64,000 bases of DNA from Cloeon dipterum (taxonomy: Eukaryota > Arthropoda > Insecta > Ephemeroptera > Baetidae), in assembly GCF_949628265.1 (NCBI RefSeq), contig NC_088790.1:18790545-18854544 (forward strand). The letters run 5' to 3'. Made by a program: the position numbers and the translations under genes. The notes below the pieces were generated by a model. It made no database searches. It was not told where the DNA came from and was given only the letters and a program-made list of their open reading frames with translations. This document shows positions 50,405 to 61,400 of the stretch, piece by piece (the stretch's first letter is position 1; each line of letters begins with the position of its first letter).

Positions 50405-53400
50405 ATGGGAAGCTTTTTCGGCTTAGTTTCTTTCTTGCTTTGCGCTCTACAAATCAGCGCCGAATGGAACACCAAGGACTACATGAAGAGAGAGCACTCG
50501 CTCATCAAGCCATACCAAGGTTTGTAAAACTCTTATGATACCTAAAACTCTACAAACTCATTCCCTCTCATTTGCCGTATTGTTAATTTTTTCCGAATCT
50601 CAATGCTGTGCATCACGGTAGTTCTTATCAGCCCAATTTTTACCCACTCGTGCGACAACAGACGAAATCATTTTTTGCTCTCAATGTGTGGTCAAAAGTT
50701 TATTATGTTAATGTAGATACTTAAGCGTCACAGCTCACAGCGAATGACAAATATATAATGAACGTCATCATTATGACTGTTTATTACGTACCTCGTACCT
50801 CACAGTCAGACAAGACACTTACGTTTTATCGAAGAAGTCTTTCAAGGACTGTTCTAATGATCGTTGCAATAAAATCCGGGCATTGTAGTTTCCTCGTTAT
50901 GCTAAGAGCGTCGATATTATGTATTTTCACGGCTATGAATAGTTTCAGCTTAACATGTAAAGCCCTACATATAACATGAGAGCTGTATACTCTCCTGCAA
51001 GTAAAATAGAAAATATATTTTCCGGTATTTTTTTATTCATAACTTTAGTGAGAGTACATAAAACAACTCCCACGAAACGGAAAATAAATTCCTAATCATG
51101 GCAACGAGGAAACCATGACCGGATTTTATTTAAACATAATATTTTAATTTTATTTCGGCGCTGTCCCGATGTTTTAGTTCTTGATAGATTACAATAATAT
51201 GTATTTATATAGTTAACAGTTTAAACCAGGCGTGACTAAAATACCATTATGTTTTGCAAGGAGGCACTTACAGCATTAATGCGATTTGTTTCTTTCAGAG
51301 TAATAATATTGATGGTGATAAAAATCATAAAACTGATGTATAATATTTAAAACAGAAAAAACGGTCGAAAATTGAAATAAGGGTGAGGAAAATTTCTTTG
51401 ACTTAATTAAATTTGATTTACAGTGGCTACTTCCATTGGCGAACAACAAGGGATGGCGGGCTATATAGACTGTTAATATCTAATAAATCTTCGCAATATA
51501 AGGTGCATTGAATTTTAATTTCAGTTAATGTTTTAACCAGCCCGTTGGCTCGCATTGTTAAGGCACTCTTAGGAGTGTCAAAGCAATGTGAGGTATTTGA
51601 GCAGTTCGGAGATCTAATACTGGCTACCCAATGTCAGAGATGGCGAAAAATGGTTAGTTTAGTGACCCGAAATGCTCAAATTGCTCAACGGGCTGGGAGG
51701 CGCACTGGCGCCGACTCGCTACTTGCTGGTTTGCACCTTTCCAGCATGCGTGATTTGGCTTCACGGGACGAATGTCTAGCGTTTCAATGCAGTCCTCGGT
51801 GCGGAGGCAACTGGCCCTTGAGTGGGCTGGGTCCCTGTGCGGCCTGGTGCGCCCATGTTATCCGTTCGCGATGTTATTGGGACCCGGGTTTCAGCATTCG
51901 TGCCAGTGCAGTTCGCGCCCTTCCCGGTCCTCGGACAGGGATAAAAAGATCAAAAAAAGTTTTATCGATGTCAAAGATCGTTAATTTAAAAATTCTAGGA
52001 CAAAATATAAAACTTTTTTTCTCTATTGTACTTCTATATCATGTTGAATGCCTGTCAAGGTTGCGTAAGAAGTTTCGCTGCTGACGCAGGCTACGTTTTT
52101 CGCTTGTTCCTATATTTTAAATTTTATGTGTTCTCCAAAAGAAATCAACAGCACGCAAGTTCTCTTTCCTGCTAAAAGCTTGTCAGCGTCGTTTTAGTAA
52201 ATGGAAAATTATGGGCGACATCGTAAGACGTGCTCCAACAGCAACAAAAATTTCATTTTTTTCGATTTTCACTGAAAGAATTTTGTGGATTTGGTTAAAA
52301 TTCCATTCTGGGCTCCTCGACAACACCCCACAAACACCTAAACCAACAAATTCAGTACTCCTGGTGGGGTTAAATTTCAACCCATTTTTGAACTCACAAA
52401 CCTTAACTATGATTTTATTTCCAATGTCAGTAAAATTCCATCGTTTTTAATAATTTGACGTTATAAACTTCATATAAAGGCCGAAAGTGCCGTAGTAGCA
52501 TTTGTGAAGTCATTTTAGCGATAAAAATCACGGTATTGTTACAACGGCCGTGCCAACAATTTCTGGATAGTACGGTTCGATTTTTATGTAGGTTGGGCTG
52601 GCGACGAAATCTGCAAAGCTTGCATCGCAGTGATCGTGGTCGAGGAAGGCGACACCGATTCCATCCACTATCAAAGCGTGGCTCCGCACGTAGGTCGGCG
52701 TGCTGCTGTCCGCAATGAGCTGCAGATATTTAATTAAATTAAAACGCTTTATATTAGCCGAATATTTTGCGCGGTTCCTATTCATTTTTAACCAAAAAAT
52801 AAATAAATAGAGTTGCAGGATTAATTTATTCTCATGCTAAAAAATAAATCATTTAGCTTCCCACAAAATATAATCTTTATAAATAACTTGATTTTTTTGT
52901 AAAACCTGCCATTTGCATTTTACCAGCTCTTACCGAGCAAGCCCCGGCAGTAGTGTCATAAGCTAGGCAAGCCTCGAATTCGGTATCGATATCGTGCTCT
53001 TCGTAGAGGTACAAGTCCCGCTCACATTCGCAGTTAGAGGGAATGCTCACCGAGCGCCGGTACAGCACCTAATCAAGGGCGAACGCCGCGGTTAGTGCCT
53101 CGCTTACCGCCTCTAGAAACTTACGTCGCCTTTGTAGTACACAATGTAGCCCGATTGCGTATTGGAGAAGTCGTTCATCAGCGTGGGTGTCATCGGCATC
53201 GGGTTTTGTTTGAACTTCTCACAAGTTTTGATCAGAGCAAGTCCAAAGTCGAGATACGTGATCCTAGACACAGGCACCAGCATGGTGCCCGTTCCATTCT
53301 TTGCCAGGATTCCATAGTCGGCCGCTTGGTCGCTATCATAACGTTAATTTCGCCTCAGCAAGGTTCTCATCAAATTCTCAAATCTTAAGTTTAGATTCAA

Positions 53401-56073
53401 AGTGATTTTATTGCGGATTAAGTTTATATTGATGATCACTGATAAAAAAAATTGAGTGGCTCGTGTTCCATCATATAAGCTATTAACTCAAAAAATTGAA
53501 TCGTTTTGGGTAATTCCCCTCTGAAAACATTCGTTTTTTGCCAGAGTTATTTTTTGTTGGGCACTAATTACCCTACCCTGAGGTCCCCGAGAGAATGTCT
53601 CACAAACGCGTCTTTCATCACACCAACGTGGTTTTCTTACTTACTTAACAAAACTCACCTTTGGGACAAATTGTAGGTGCCAGTTAGTGCCCACCTAGAG
53701 CTTAGGACGAAAGCCGGAGTGCTTTTTTCTATTCCGCTGATTTTGAACAGCTTAACCTGAAAGCGAGTCGTTCGGAGTTCTTGCTCATTGTTATTTGGAA
53801 GGAAACGCATCGCTACTCACGACATAAAAATACGTTGTCGTAGAGGCCACTTCTTCAGCTCCCATGGCTGCGGGTGCCACAAATTCATTAATCGGCAGCG
53901 GAGGCAAATCAGATATCAATCCTTGAAGTCTTGCCACTACGGAGCAATTTATCGATCAAACGGGTATATTACTGAAATTAGAATTACGCTGCAAGTTGCA
54001 AACGAGGAGGAGCACCGTGGCGATTGTAGCCGAACCTTTCGTCATGGTGGCTTGGTTGATTTTGCCCTGGCACCCAAGCTCCTCAACAATCTAAGCTTTT
54101 ATCAATTGTGGAAGGGCTGACGCGTTTGAAACTCTACTCTTCATAAAAAATATAAAAATAAATTGCCACGAAAACTCCACCCTCCAATGGCCGCCGACTT
54201 TGATAAAACTAACTTTCTAAAATTTCCAAGTCACGAACACGTTTAGAAATTGTAATTGTTCCTCAACAATAGCGTTTAATTTTGATAAATTTGCTGTAGA
54301 AATAAAAAAGTAGGCTTCTTATTTACCATCCAAAATTCGGATTTCTGCTTATGATCCAAGAAAAGTTGCCTGGGTGTGGAAATGAATAATTCAAAATAAT
54401 TCAACTAATTGACAAATTTTATTAGTTTTTTTATACCTATGATTTGTTTAAAAATTCGTCTTGCAGAAAAAACTAAATTGTACTCATTTTCTTACTGCTA
54501 TCTCCTATCAAGGTTTTAGATAAAAAAAAATACAGTAAAAAACATTACAATATCAATTAAAAAAAATAACCACTTTGCGGTCAATTCTGGCTTTAAAAAA
54601 TTTAACTTCTGACTCGTTTTAATTTTGGAAACGTGTGTTTCAGCTTCGAGCATGTCTATTCCCAATTGGGACTTCATGGGAAGCACAATGGTGACCAACA
54701 ACTACATCAGACTGACACCAGATCTCCAAAGCAAAGAGGGCGCCATTTGGAATACAATCGTGAGTTCGTGCATTCCATCTCCATGAAAAAAACACTACTT
54801 AGCTAACGAACGTTCCAGCCTTGCAACGTGAAAAACTGGGAGCTGCATGTGCACTTTAAGGTGCACGGGAAAGGAAAAGACTTATATGGAGATGGATTCG
54901 CGATCTGGTACGCCAAGGACCGGATGGTTGGCGGTCCGGTCTTCGGCAACCGCGACTTCTTCCAGGGTCTGGCCATCATCGTGGACACCTACAGCAACCA
55001 CAATGGTCCACATAATGTAACTAAAGTTGTGTACTCCTATCTATATCTTTAGTTAAAAATATATTTATTTTTCAGCATCAACACCCGTATATTTCAGCCA
55101 TGATAAACAATGGCTCCCTTCACTATGATCATGACCGTGATGGGACGCACACACAACTGGCTGGATGCGAGGCAAAACTTAGAAATCTCGAACACGACAC
55201 ACACGTCAACATCAGATACGAAAAAGACACTCTCACTGGTATATTTTCGTCCTGCTTAATTAGTCAAATTCCATCATGCCTTCGCATTTCATTTTTATTT
55301 TAAATTCCATTAATCAAATTTTGCAACACCTATTAATTGAACAGTTTCCACGGACATTGAAAACAAGGCAGCTTGGAAGGAGTGCCTCTCCGTCAAGGGC
55401 GTCCGCCTGCCTACTGGCTACTACTTTGGAGCCTCGGCAGCAACTGGAGACCTCTCAGATACTCACGACGTCATTTCCATCAAGTTGTACGAACTCGACT
55501 CTCCTGATGATGTAAGTCACCATTAATTTGCATGATAAACTAATCATTTTATTAATAATTTACCAATTGATCCGTTCAGATTTGGCCAAATCTTAACAAA
55601 AATATATAAGTACTGATAACAAATATCCACCAAAGCAGAGCGTATTAAATATAACTCTAATTAGTGATTGTAGACATATTATGCAGTTGCACGCAGTTAA
55701 TAATTACCACGTCGTTGATTTTTTACTGCTCACTTTCTGCTAAGAGCTTAATTCCCTTTTAATTGCTTCAAATCTTGTTTTAACGTCAAATTTCTAGCCA
55801 TTTAAAGGAAATTGTTAAGATCCCAGTTTATTTCTCAAAAATAAATTATAATAAACTGCTCAGGTGCAAGAGGACAGGTCAAAAATTCTGCCGTCCGCCG
55901 CGTTTTTTGAAGCGCCACGCGACCACATAGACGATGTCAAGCCTAGCTCTATGAGCGGCTTCAAAATCTTCCTACTGATGCTGTTTGGCACGCTGGCCGT
56001 GATTGTGTTGGTCGTCATCGGCATCATGATCTACCAGAAGCAGCAGGAGCAGTCGAGAAAGCGCTTTTACTGA
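50405..56073 (+). CDS. LMAN2: Vesicular integral membrane protein 36 (LMAN2, L-type lectin cargo receptor)
   Basis: Six exons in phase: 50405-50519, 54644-54759, 54819-55016, 55076-55238, 55345-55511 and 55864-56073 (TGA), giving 322 residues. Residues 1-19 are a signal peptide. The L-type lectin domain follows with KREHSLIKPYQ, WDFMGSTMVTNNYIRLTP, SKEGAIWN, VHFKVHGKGKDLYGDGFAIWY, GLAIIVDTYSNHNG (calcium and sugar loop), INNGSLHYDHDRDG and LPTGYYFGASAATGDLSDTHD. One membrane helix (about 284-307) precedes a short cytosolic tail ending KRFY, the VIP36-type ER exit and trafficking signal. VIP36 binds high-mannose glycoproteins and cycles between ER, cis-Golgi and later compartments. Intron 1 is 4.1 kb and hosts a gene on the other strand; the others are 59-352 bases. 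Confidence 0.97.
50520..52527 (+). other. Proximal part of VIP36 intron 1
   Basis: Non-coding apart from the dispersed repeat at 51531-51960. An AATAAA on the minus strand at 52419-52414 is the likely poly(A) signal of the nested gene. Confidence 0.45.
51531..51960 (+). repeat. Dispersed repeat, copy 3 (longest)
   Basis: A GC-rich 430-base block inside AT-rich VIP36 intron 1. Its first half matches 37672-37876 (direct) and its second half matches 35641-35910 (inverted), so the element is at least about 430 bases. A 179-codon open frame runs through it, but the other copies do not keep the frame, so I do not call a protein. No terminal inverted repeats or target-site duplications were clear. 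It may be a short non-autonomous element or a fragment of a longer transposon. Confidence 0.75.
52528..54045 (-). CDS. Secreted six-cysteine protein, copy A, nested in VIP36 intron 1 (unrecognised family)
   Basis: Six exons in phase: 54045-53988, 53936-53821, 53756-53659, 53332-53125, 53068-52934 and 52719-52528 (TGA), giving 268 residues. The start ATG (MTKGSATIATVLLLVCNLQ) opens a clear signal peptide. After a variable segment come YLDFGLALIKTCEKF, IPSNCECERD, FEACLAYDTTAGACS and PTYVRSHALIVDGIGVAFLDHDHCD. There is no membrane helix, so it is probably secreted. The whole gene lies within one intron of VIP36 on the opposite strand. It is a paralogue of the gene at 56635-57696, with three internal exons of identical length (98, 208 and 135 bases) and six shared cysteines. 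I do not recognise the family and assign no function. Intron 1 is only 51 bases. Confidence 0.85.
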
Positions 56074-56310
56074 TCTGCCTACCAGTCCCCGCCACGCAAC
56101 CACCACACCGAAACCAATACTGTTGTCACTGTTTTTACTGAACTGTGTGCGCCGCTCGGCTATCCTAGATTAGCTCACTTGTAAAGTGTGTGAGTGAATC
56201 CATGCATTGTGTGCATGACGAGTGTTTTGATTGATTTTCCTGAGTGAATCGGTGAAACAGCGATAGAATACTGTGCTCTTTAGCCTCTTAAAACGAATGG
56301 TTAAAATTGG

Positions 56311-56316
56311 AATAAA
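56311..56316 (+). terminator. VIP36 poly(A) signal
   Basis: AATAAA 238 bases after the VIP36 stop codon. Confidence 0.55.
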
Positions 56317-56626
56317 AAAGTCTGCCCGTTTGTTAAAAAACAAGTTCCATTGCTAACTTTGTTGTTTGAAAACTATGAAAATTTATTCCCTAGCTCTTTA
56401 TAGTTTCATATTCTAATCTCCAAGAAATGACATTTATTGACTGCTCTCTATTTAACTGAAGTCAATTAAAATATTGTTTACTGAGTTAGACATGAGTTTA
56501 TATTAAGTAATTATTGTTCATTTAACTTCTCTTGAAACAAGCTCAAGTTCTTCTTTAAACATTAATTTTGACATGATGACTAAAAACACAATTAAATATA
56601 TTTTAAGGTTGCAGCATAGTTTTGCC

Positions 56627-56632
56627 TTTATT
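56627..56632 (-). terminator. Poly(A) signal directly after copy B stop
   Basis: On the minus strand TGA is followed by TT and then AATAAA, so the 3' UTR would be only about 20-30 bases if this hexamer is used. Confidence 0.5.
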
Positions 56633-56634
56633 AA

Positions 56635-57696
56635 TCAGGGTAAGTCGACAATAGCTGATTTAAGGATATCGTTGTAGTAAGGCTGTATTTTGACGTAAGT
56701 GGAGCCAGCATTGAAATTGCTTGTTGCGTTATTACAATGGTCGTGGTCGAGAAACGCAACACCAACCCCTCCAATTACCATCGCATTTCCTCTAACGTAC
56801 GTGGGCGCCGCGTCAAGGATGAGCTACGCAAGTGTGAGCAAAAAATGGGTTTTAGTATTTTAAATCGCAGCTTCTTTTTACTCTCCACATACGCTGCATG
56901 CGCCAGGCGTGCTATCTTTCATAATGCAAGCCTCGTGCGCTGCGTCCATGTCATGCGCAGCCTGCAACACAGCGTCCTGTTCGCATTCGCAGCCTGACGG
57001 TACAGGTGCAGTTAATTCCATTAAAGTCTACGTTTGAACTAATTAATATAATAAGGAGTATTGAAAGACATTGCTCACGTCCTCCTCAAAATATATTAGG
57101 TTGGCCGTCGTAGATGTGGTGAAATTGTAGGAAAGGACAGGTGTCAGTTGCATTGGGTCCTGAGTGAACTTTCCACAGATTTTGATCGTCACCAAACCAA
57201 AATCAAGGTAGTTGATTTGTGCAATTGTGTAAGTAAACGGCACTGACGGATTGCCACTCGTGATTATGTAATCATCGATTGTGTCTCTGCGCCAGTCGCA
57301 AACAAATTAAAGTTGATCAAAACGATTTTGAAATAAAATAAGGAAGTGGATAAAACTTACGTGTATTCCATAATGAACGTGCCTGAAAGTGCGTATTTTT
57401 TACTGATCACAAATATGGGCGAGCTTTGTTCAATAAATGAGTCTTTGACCAACTTTGCCTAAAAAGGGGGACGCTTTAGTGATTTTTGTTACCAGTTGTT
57501 TAACGTGGTCAACTCACGACATAGTTGTAAGTGTTTAAATCAGCCGGCTCTGGTGTCCCGAGGGTAGCAGTTCCACAAGTTTCTTATGAAATTTGAGATT
57601 TTTCAGTGAATAACAATGAAGTTAAAAATTTATCAAATTACGCTCAATGATGCAAAACAGCAAGAGCGCTGCTAGTTGCAGTAGCTTTTTTGACAT
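56635..57696 (-). CDS. Secreted six-cysteine protein, copy B (unrecognised family)
   Basis: Six exons in phase: 57696-57642, 57582-57518, 57458-57361, 57286-57079, 57027-56893 and 56823-56635 (TGA), giving 249 residues. It begins MSKKLLQLAALLLFCIIEQ, a signal peptide. Blocks shared with copy A: YLDFGLVTIKICGKF, PSGCECEQD, HEACIMKDSTPGACS and APTYVRGNAMVIGGVGVAFLDHDHCN. Exons 3-5 match copy A exactly in length and phase; exon 2 is much shorter (65 against 116 bases), so the N-terminal segment differs most. The exon 2 acceptor (CATAAG) is weak, making that junction the least certain. The poly(A) hexamer (56632-56627) starts three bases after the stop. Function unknown. Confidence 0.83.
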
Positions 57697-58471
57697 TTTG
57701 CACGGTAGCCAGACTCGTTCTGCTGGGAATGAGCAGCCAATTTCAACTTTTGTGCGCAGCAAGTGATAACAAACGGACGTTCTCCCACTTTGCTATGCCT
57801 TTCACACTTTTTTTAATAGTTTTGTTCTTTTTAATTGTAGCTATAGCAAACGACCCACAAATTCTAGTTGGCTCAATAAGTCCCAGCTGTCATTTAAATT
57901 TTACTTAAATGAATTTATATGCTGAATTAATTTCTTGCCTGATATAAATTTTCATTTAGTTTTTGGGCAATAATTTATTCTTAAATATCTCAAACTGATG
58001 CCGCATATAAATTATCTAGAGGAAACCTGTGGAATTGGTCATTGATAAAAAAAACTAGCATAATCTTATTTTGTTATTTTCGGAATTTATTTAAACTAGG
58101 AGAATTAAGTGAATGGTATAAGTATAATGAAGCAGATGACATTTTATAATTCAACAACAAAAATAATATACTAAATAAAAACTAACTGAGTGTACAAGAC
58201 TTGTTTGGCAACCCCTTTCGTATTTCCTGGAGGAAAATCAAGGTCGCTCTAAAAGATATAAATTTAAAATGTAACAAGTTAATGACAAACAAGAATATTG
58301 CTCATTTCCTTTTATCCACTCCTATACTCTCAACTATCACAACTTATCAAGTCAGTCTAGAAATTGGCATGCGACTTTTTCAAAGCCCCAATCCCCCGTG
58401 TTGAGATCCATCTTTTCGAAATCTACAGAAAGCAGCGCCAACGCAGGGTGGATGCGACTAAAGTAGCCTTT
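57697..58471. other. Spacer between alpha2-delta 3' end and copy B
   Basis: AT-rich and without coding signal. A minus-strand AATAAA at 58091-58086 is a possible alpha2-delta poly(A) signal; the rest should hold the copy B promoter. Confidence 0.4.
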
Positions 58472-61400
58472 TTAGCCTGGTCCTCTAGAGTTGCAAAGCA
58501 ACAGTGGCAAAACGGCGACCGCCGCCAGCACCGGTGTCAGGGGGGTTGTTGATGACGAACTGGTTGAGGAGACTCCGCAGTCTGCGGAAGTATCCTGGGG
58601 GCAGTGACGAAAAATTTATAGATATAGATAAATAGATATAGATCTATTTCATTAAAATATGAGCACCATTATGAGAGTGTGAATTTTAGACAGTCGATAT
58701 TTTTCTGAATTTTAAATCGTCATTGGAACATCTTGTGCAATATAAGGCCATTAAAATCATGATTAGCAGTATTAGAACCACCTAAAAACATATAAATACG
58801 AAAGATCGCTTAGTTTTTCTTCATTTTCAGTATAATTTAACCTCATTTGCCAAAGATTTGCTTTATAGTTGGATTTTACTTACGAAATATTTTCAGGTGC
58901 ATGGTTATTTAGAAAGGATAGGTTTTTACGTGTGAAAAGTGCAGCGCTTTCGTGCAAGTTTCATCCTATTTTTGTCATTTTAATTTTTTTAACAGAAGTG
59001 TAGGGAAAAAAGTTTTGACAACACTAACTATTTTTTGATAAAATCGTGAATTCTCTCAAAGTGCCCATCTCCGACCTATTTTTACGGTATATAAATGATT
59101 ATTAACTGCAACTTTGATTGAAAATTTGAATGTAAAAAAATAAATTAGTTTTGAAATCTTATAGATCTAATTGTTCTTCAAATTTTTTTTTTTAATCCTG
59201 GTCAACTTATTTTTTATGAATAAAAAAGGAGAAAATTAGCCCTACTTTGAATGAAAAAATTCGTCGAAAACTTTTGGCTTTTTAAGTTAGTTGTAAAAAT
59301 ATTATTAATTTTTGGCAAAAATCCCACTTATATTTTGTAAACAAAATTAGTTAAAAATCGAGTCCAGTAACCATCTAAAATTCACAACTTACATTTAGTT
59401 AAAAAGGAAAGTAAAATGGGACTGAAAATTATATTACGCTTACCCGATCGTAACAAGTTGCAGGACGAAGCCTGATTTTGCTTTTCAGTTTGCAGGCGTC
59501 CATTTCAGAGTCATCTAAACAAACACATAAAATTAACAAAAATAATTTTTTACGAAAAACCATCATTCACAGTATATTTCCCCTCTAAAAATATTTTTTA
59601 AAATTTTTCTCCAATCTGATTTAGTTACAAAAGATTGTTTCACCCCATAAATGCAAACAATAAATTTTTACACATTAGAGGTCATGGGGCACTTTCGAAA
59701 CTCCAATCTCATATTTCGCGACATTTTTAAAACTCTTGTAGTTAAAACCCACCGATGTTTACATATGCGTTGTTTCTGCACTGGCATGGCGCGTCGGCGA
59801 TGACCAGCATGAGGGCGAGGTCAGGCAGGAAAGAGACCCTGATGGGCCGGACGCACCCGTCGCACTCGTAGTCGCCGGAGTACAAGCGGCCCGAGTGGAA
59901 GAGCCACGTGGCGCGCTGGACGCAGCTGAAGTTGCGCTCGACGCTGGGCTCCCAGCCGACGGCGGCGATCGTCTCGCTCAGCGTCGGCAGGCCCCACCAC
60001 AGGATAGTGGACAGGGCCATTTTGAGCGTGTCCACCAGCGCCAGCACGTTGGACGCCCACGACAGCAGCGGCGAGTGGCGCACGGCGCCGGCCGCCGCCA
60101 ACTCGGCCAGCATCTGCTTACGCGTCTTGCGCTTCGGACACCACGTCTCGTGGCTGAACGAATGCTCCCGCTCGAACACGCCTTCCGAAAGCAGTTGCGA
60201 CATCACCTGAGCGTCCGACTCGCTCAGCCGGCTGCCCACCTGCGGCCAAAAATCTCAAATTACGCCTTCTATCTTTAACTTTTTTGAGATCTGAAAAATG
60301 CCATGAGTAGTAAAATACATTTTCTGCCCATTTCAAGCAAAATCAAAGAAATTCACTAAAGTCATTGATTTACTCTGTGAGAGTCTGTTATCTGTTAAGA
60401 AAATAATTTTTGCATTTTTAAGTGAAATTTTTGAAAACACGTTATCTCATGCATGTGCTCAAATTTTAACTCTGATTTAAGCCTGATCGAATGGACACCA
60501 AATTTGAGAGATAAACAGTCAAAGATCATTACGGTTCATTTTCCGAAAATTTGTGATCAACGTAACTTTCATCAGATTGCCGCATCTGATAAAATTCTGA
60601 AAAGCCTTTTGGAAATAGTACAAAAGCAAGAGTGAACTTGTGTACAAATTTCAGAACAATATTCGCTTTCGTTTTCATTTTTAAAACTTCAAAAAAAAAA
60701 CTTTGTTTTTGCAATTTTTTTCAACGCCAAATATCTTGGGGTACAATACATATTATATAATTTGCGATTTAAAATTTACCGAAAAGCCTCCCATAAAACT
60801 CGCAAAAAATGTCAAGAAAATATCTAATAACGACGTTCAACGAGCACATTAATTGTACATTTTGAGCATTTACTGCGTGTCCTGTGTGATCTGAAATGAT
60901 ACCTGGTAATTTTACTAGTTTCTTTAAACTAATAAAATACAAGTTGAATCAAAATCAGACCTTCTCGTTGTTTTGTTTTGTTTGTCTAATGATTTTTATG
61001 ATCCTAATTTATTGTGATTGATTTCACTCTAATTGTTATTTAATTTTTTTTTCATTTTCTCTCGCGTGTTAACCTTTGTATTCTGCTGATTAGACGCGAT
61101 CACAATCGAGCCCTGATCAATCAGGTAACAAGCGAGTTCGTCAGGCTTGTTGCAGAGCACATCGTCGCTGTCAAAGCCTGTCGAGGTGATGTCCAAGAAG
61201 GCCTTGCTTATCACGCTTGCCTCCACCTCGGAACCGACCACTGAAACATTATGTAGGGCGCGCAGCTACAGTTTTTGTCCACGATAAAAGGGAAAAGAGA
61301 ACGAACCTGCAGCGATATAATTTTGATTTTGCTGTTTGACGGCAATTTTTCGACCGACCAGCACGCTCTCAACGCGCATTCCTTTTCCTTGCTTTTTGTG

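Noticed and set aside
51545-52084. 179-codon open frame through the long dispersed repeat copy
   Set aside because: The other two copies do not keep this frame, and the tail of the frame runs into unrelated AT-rich DNA. The openness follows from the GC-rich repeat.
59895-60278. Plus-strand frames opposite the large alpha2-delta exon
   Set aside because: Shadow of a GC-rich coding exon; the minus-strand frame joins neighbours in phase and matches the family.
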